Assembly: GCA_027625915.1 (NCBI GenBank)
Contig: JANTQA010000040.1
Coordinates: 868,001 to 932,000, forward strand
Length of the DNA stretch: 64,000 nucleotides
Source: Anaeramoeba flamelloides
Taxonomy: Eukaryota; Metamonada; Anaeramoebidae
Direction of reading: 5' to 3'
How positions within the stretch are numbered: the first letter of the stretch is position 1; each line of letters opens with the position of its first letter. Position numbers and translations under genes: made by a program. This document shows positions 59,119-64,000 of this stretch, piece after piece. The notes beneath the pieces are model-generated. The model had not been told where the DNA came from. It searched no databases and was given only the letters and a program-made list of their open reading frames with translations.

Positions 59119-59284
59119 CTGGTATTTGAATTTCAAATGGGAAATTTTTTCACTTGCTTTTCATTTTCCTCTTTGTAACAAAGACTCCAATTTACAACCC
59201 ACTTCTATAGGGAAACTCTGTTTGTAATTGAAAAATAAGGAAAATGAATTGAAAATATTTTCCCATTTAAAATTCAAATACCAG
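59119..59284. repeat. foldback MITE, family E, best copy
   Basis: 166 bp with TA on both sides (59117-59118, 59285-59286). Ends CTGGTATTTGAATT and AATTCAAATACCAG are perfect reverse complements. Arms continue with AAATGGGAAA / TTTCCCATTT. Confidence 0.75.
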
Positions 59285-59663
59285 TAAAGAATTGTTAATT
59301 AGGAAAATTAATTGGATAAATGACTTGAGGTGTGGGTTTTTAAGGACTTGGTAACTCATGTTTTACGTTAGATCAAAAAATTCTAAAGAGGAAAAAACTT
59401 GGAAAATTTCTCTTTTTTTCAAAAAATAATTTATATATTTGAAGGATGAATTTAAGATCATTTGAAAAGACACTTAAGCATTTAAAAGAAATGTATTTGT
59501 AATGTGTGACCAGAATTCTGTTTTACCATACATCCTGAAACTAATAAAAACCTTAAATTTTGATAATGCTAAAAAAGAATTTTAAACAATTAAAAACAAG
59601 AAAATGGGCAAAAAAACACATTTTAATTCTTCAATTGTCCTTTTTACATTGCCTACGATTTGA

Positions 59664-59871
59664 TCCAAAATAAATGGAACACTATTGTTATTCAGCTTTT
59701 CGAAAAAAGATTTTATAAATCGGTTAACATTTCAAAATTTTAAATTCCAGCAATCAAATTTAAATTCCAAATTTCCCTTTTAGAATTGTGATCTTTGATT
59801 ATTTATATTCATTCCTAGAGAATATGATTATTTCGAAAAGCTGATTGAAAATTTTGATCTTATTATTTTGC
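59664..59871. repeat. foldback element, family D, copy 3
   Basis: Left arm AATAAATGGAACAC then TTCAGCTTTTCGAAAA; right arm TTTCGAAAAGCTGATTGAAA then ATCTTATTATTTT. Follows a family E copy, as at 12 kb. Confidence 0.55.
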
Positions 59872-62368
59872 AATTAATATTAAGCTCTCAGAGTTGTTAA
59901 AATCATGGTTTCCAAATGGTGTTGGTGTTTTTTTTTTTCGTGAAAGTTGACCTTTTTACTACCCAAAAAAAAACAACAATAAATAAGAAAATATGAGATT
60001 GGTTTCTTTTGGTTCTGTGATTAAAATAAGCAATTCTAAAAAGAGGGATAATCTGATAAATTTTTTACCAAAAATAGAACTTATTTTCGAGAATATATTA
60101 TCTATCAAATATACACAAAATATTTTTCAAAAATCAAGAAAAATTACGAAATATTTAAATCAAATTCAAATCATTTTTTATAATTTTCAGAAAATCTCAA
60201 CAAGTTTACCTTTAGAACCGATAAAAATTGGGTCCACTTGATTCCTGAATTGTTTTTTGCCTTGGCATAATATTAAAAAAGAATGTTTAATTTGAAACAC
60301 AAGTTTATAAGATAATTATGTATTTTTTATTACTTTCAAAAAAGATTCTTAATTACGAACTTTTTGGGAAAATGAGAAGAAAAAATTCTTTTTTAATAAC
60401 ATTTATCCAACAGTAGAATAAAAGGAGAACAAAAAATAATTAAAAATTTTACAACCAATAACTCTCGTCTCTTGTTGATCTCAAAGATTTAGACATTCAC
60501 GATTTTGTTTCACGAAAAATAAGACCTCAATTATCCAAATAGGATTATTTTGCTACAAAATAGTAAAACAAAAGTTGAAATTTGAATTGACTTAACAACA
60601 GACTGTTTGTATTTCTTCTTATAATTTGGAGTCTAGTCATTCATACCCAAGAGATTTTAAAGTTGGATCAAATCTAATTTTCTGTAAAAAGTAAAATTTG
60701 TGAAATAACCTTTTATTTGTTTTAAATATGAATCAAATGTAATAAAAAATAAACCAAAGACAGTGTCTCCTTTATTGGTGAATTCTGATAAACATAATAA
60801 GATTTTGAAAAATTGTTGCCAAAATTTACCAATTTTGAAAACTTAAAATATAAATTTTAACACCTATCCATCAAGAATATTTCAACAAAATCAAATTCCC
60901 CAAACTTCCAGATCAATGAAAACAATAAATTAATTTCCAGAAAGTAAGCAACTTTCAAATTAAAAATAGACACAAAAATTTTTAAAAATTATCTTTGCAA
61001 TAAATTCAGAAATCAACTTCAGAACTGTTACCCCCTAATTAAAGACAAACCAAAAACACGATCCTTTTGGGAGTCTTACTTTATGTGAAAGATTATTTCT
61101 TTTTGAAGAAAAATTTCAAAAAAGTTAAAATTTTCTTTTTCTGATAAATTTAAATATATTATTATCATGTAGCCAACAAAAGGATAACCAAAAAAATATG
61201 AAACAGTTCACCACTCTTCACAAAAAGTTCAATTTTTATGCATAAATGACAAGAGGCAATTTGGTTTAAAATAATTCTAAATTTGGATTTTTATCAACTT
61301 TTTTAGTAAATTAAACAGGAAGATGTCAGTGGCCAGGCTTTGTCGATCCTTTGTGTTTTCAGGTCATTACCAGTTTTTAACCAAAAAAATTGTTTTATTC
61401 TACTTTTTCCATTTGGGTAAGAACAAATTCTAACTTCTGAAATAATAATCAGAAATTACTCTTCCTTAGCAGTATATATAAAGTTGATGGTTGCTCACTC
61501 TTTTTATCATTTCCAAAAATTATATGCATCAAAAGTCTTTCACCCAAAAAGTACACTTTTGAGAAATCTTGAAAAAAAATCAAAACAATGGACACTCTAC
61601 CCGTGTATTCGATTTCTTTCCTCAAGCAACAAGTGGTTAATAAAAAAAAAAAAATCATATCATTTTTGAGAAAAATTTATCCTTGAATCATAAAGGCTTT
61701 ATTCAGATCAAAAACAATTTTTTTTGACACAATTCATTGAGAAATGGATTGTTTTCATACTGTTCTTTATTATCTGGCAACTCGACTTCTTTTTCAAAGA
61801 GGTTTTTGATGGGTATTTATTTAAAAAAAAAGTAAAATAAAAAGAATCTTAAAATTCACATTTTAGTTCTTTTTAAGGACTTTTAATCATCCATAATTGA
61901 AATGAATTCACATTTAGTAAAAATTGTTTAGATTTTTAAAAAAAGTGAAAAAACTTTTAATTGATGTTTTTTTTCCTTTTCTTGTTATTTGGTCAACACG
62001 AAATAAATCCAGATTTAAGAAATTAGCTTTCGAGGGACAGGACACTCGGCAAAGAACACCTTCACTGTTTGGTAATAAAGAGAATTTCAAATCATAGTTA
62101 TAATTCAAAATTGATGATTTTCAAAAGATCCACAATCTCAATCATTTAGAATAATTTTTTTAAATCAGAGAATTTGTTCCTGTTTTAAGAAAAAGCACAC
62201 TTTTTGAATTCACCCCTTCCACTGTATTTTATGTTTTAGACTGAAGAAAATTCGTAAGACCCTCTCATTTCAAAAGTCTACCAATTCTTAAAAAATTTTT
62301 AATTTTGTTACAAACCCAAATCTCCGGGCCTATCTCTAAGTTTTGAGTCTGTTTGAATTAAGATCAAA
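59872..62368. other. stretch without a supported gene
   Basis: An ATG frame at 59993-60241 (+, 82 residues, SGSVIKISNSKK-like start and EPIKIGST end) and a minus frame at 61914-62108 (LPNSEGVLCRVSCPSKANFL) have more normal composition than their surroundings. They could be exons or gene remains; no family recognised, so neither is called. Confidence 0.4.
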
Positions 62369-62588
62369 ATGTCTCTATGTGAGTTGGTTGTGAATTTTTT
62401 TTATAAAAACCAGAAGACGACTCAATTGAGGAAGAGCAGTTCCACGAACCTGGTCGGTTATGCTGGGTTTGTTTGAATTTTTCCAAAATTCGACTTCTTT
62501 TTTAAACAAAATTCAACTTATATTATACATTATTTTTTCCTTTACTAATTTTTTCTACAATATTCCTTTTGAAAAAAACAAAAATAGA

Positions 62589-63417
62589 ATGTATCAAAAC
62601 TGTGGCAATACAGAAAAGAGGTTCAGTGAGGAGTGTAACTGTTCACTTCGAGAAGCCAAATTTTTTCTAAAAACGGCAAAAGAAGATTATAAAGTAATTC
62701 TATTTTCCACAAAAAAAAAACAATTTTCCCAAATTTCGAATTTTAATTTAAAATTTGTATTTTCTTGAATTCTGTTTTTTATAGTTTGGGATGGGACTTT
62801 ATGTGCTTACCCACCTAATTACTCAAGGAGGCTTTCAAAAAAAATCAATTAAGATCAAGAATATCTTTGAAATTGACCAAACCGATTTGGGGGGAAGAAA
62901 TGAACGAAAGATCATAAAAACAAAAACCGAAAGCCAAATTCGCCGAGCGAGATCAAACAGTTATGAAAACCCAAAGACTCATGGCACCACGGAGAACTCC
63001 CAAACAATCCGTGATACGAAAAATGAGAGAAAAAGCTCAGGCCAATTGCAAGAAGAAGAACGCGATCAGGGGAACAAATCCTTGGGTGTATACAACGAAT
63101 TTGGCAGGCTGGACTACAATGACCTGAAGAGATTTTTGAACAACAAGCCAACACCACCCTGGAGAGAAAGGCTTCGCGCTTTCAAATCCTATGACACAAC
63201 CTTAGTGCAGGGGTTCCCACACGCGATGTTCACACGAGGAGACATCGTTCTCGACAAAAAACTCTTTTCCTTATATGAACAAATGAACAAGGGGAAGGTG
63301 TCTATCAAAAATTTGCAAAGAGGGGTGATCGCCTTTTTTGAACGAAACGGGTTCCAAAAGGTTGACGACAGAAGCAGAACGAAAATGGTCTTCCATTGGA
63401 AGTCTGCCAAAAATTAA
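62589..63417 (+). CDS. hypothetical basic protein, at least two exons
   Basis: Not recognised. Exon 62589-62693 (ATG, 35 codons; Cys-rich EECNCSLREAKFFLKTAKED) joins in phase, with donor GTAATT and acceptor ATAG, to 62785-63417, which ends in TAA: 245 residues. The joined region KTAKEDYK-FGMGLYVLTHLI is helical and may be membrane-embedded or amphipathic. Then comes a polar, charged stretch (KTKTESQIRRARSNS, KSSGQLQEEERDQG), and a folded-looking C-terminus with WRERLRAF, GFPHAMFTRGDIV and a closing FHWKSAKN. An upstream exon is possible: ATG at 62369 encodes MSLCELVVNFFYKNQ up to a GT at 62471, but phases do not match cleanly. The second exon is one of the most G+C-rich pieces of the window, typical of genuine coding sequence here. 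Confidence 0.7.
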
Positions 63418-64000
63418 AAGCATTTTTGATTTTTTTATTTTTTATTTTTAATTTTTCTTCTTATTCCTTCTCTTTAATTTGGAAGAGTAAAAATGTGGTG
63501 TGAGAAAACTACCTTCTTCTTTCTTTTTGATTTTTTCCACATTTATATTTGTAATTTTTTTAATTCTTTTTTTAATTTAAACTCCCAAACATTTTTACAT
63601 ATTTCTATTAAGAGATGTCCAAACTATGCTTTTTATTTCTCAATAAATCGCAAGAACAAACATTAAAATATAGAATAAATCATTAAATGTTACCATATAT
63701 AAATCAAAAATACTTTTTTTAATTTTGATTCATCAATAAATTTAATTTTTATTAATACTTTTTTTGGAATTTCTTGATTGATTTTTATTTTACTTTCGTT
63801 TACAGATCTGCGTGTTTTCAATCCTTTTTGTTTTCAGGAAACTTTGCTTTACTAATTTCTAGGGTTGAAATTTATTTTACTTTTTTTTTTTTTAAAATTT
63901 TTACCAAATTAATTACATGATTTTTTTTCTGTCATCCAATAATCAAATTCAGTAGTCGCCCACCTTCTCTTTAAATTTTTTTTATTTACTGATTTTAAAA
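63418..64000. other. downstream AT-rich stretch
   Basis: No gene. An AATAAA lies near 63641, a possible polyadenylation signal for the preceding gene though distant (~220 bp). Confidence 0.4.

Noticed and set aside
1-64000. LTR retroelements, Polintons or other virus-like fossils
   Set aside because: No long terminal direct repeats, reverse transcriptase, integrase, capsid or packaging-type proteins could be recognised.
1-64000. Alternative genetic code
   Set aside because: TAA, TAG and TGA each end a confidently called gene and none occurs inside one.

Overview
The window is AT-rich nuclear DNA from a eukaryote. Coding segments are clearly richer in G+C than their surroundings. Introns are GT-AG, and TAA, TAG and TGA all end genes, so the code is standard. 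The gene set is eukaryotic: a Kelch protein, a Ras-type GTPase with a CAAX box, ribosomal protein eL30, an RCC1/U-box ubiquitin ligase, an F-box protein with membrane helices, and a signal-peptide/GPI-type glycosidase. One gene, a NapH-like iron-sulfur membrane protein split by introns, suggests an anaerobic or microaerophilic protist with laterally acquired redox genes. An Anaeramoeba-like or similar amoeboid protist would fit, but the sequence does not prove a lineage.

Layout. 1-6.4 kb: a partial Kelch exon (-), repeats, then a secreted GPI-anchored six-hairpin glycosidase (-). 7.9-11.7 kb: six copies of a palindromic, TA-flanked MITE, two of them interrupting a decayed protein kinase gene (+). 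12.7-13.6 kb: a three-exon Ras-like GTPase (-). 13.8-14.6 kb: a large inverted-repeat element. 19.3-20.7 kb: an F-box/multi-helix membrane protein (-). 20.8-24.3 kb: a 3-kb TA-flanked transposon lying inside another repeat. 26.4-26.8 kb: a small unknown gene (-). 27.4-31.1 kb: more MITEs and a tRNA-type SINE with a perfect 10-bp target duplication. 32.6-34.0 kb: the NapH-like gene (-). 35.0-35.2 kb: a second retroposon-like insert. 37.8-38.1 kb: eL30 (-). 38.9-50.2 kb: a nine-exon RCC1/U-box gene (+) with two introns of about 4.5 kb, both filled with repeats. 50.3-62.3 kb: no convincing gene, many old repeats. 62.4-63.4 kb: an unrecognised gene (+).

The genes do not form an obvious pathway and nothing suggests an operon. 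The strongest unexplained structure is the repeat landscape: at least six families of short, palindromic or inverted-repeat, mostly TA-flanked elements, nested in datable order, with no transposase gene visible in the window. No LTR element, Polinton, CRISPR array, rRNA or intact tRNA was recognised.
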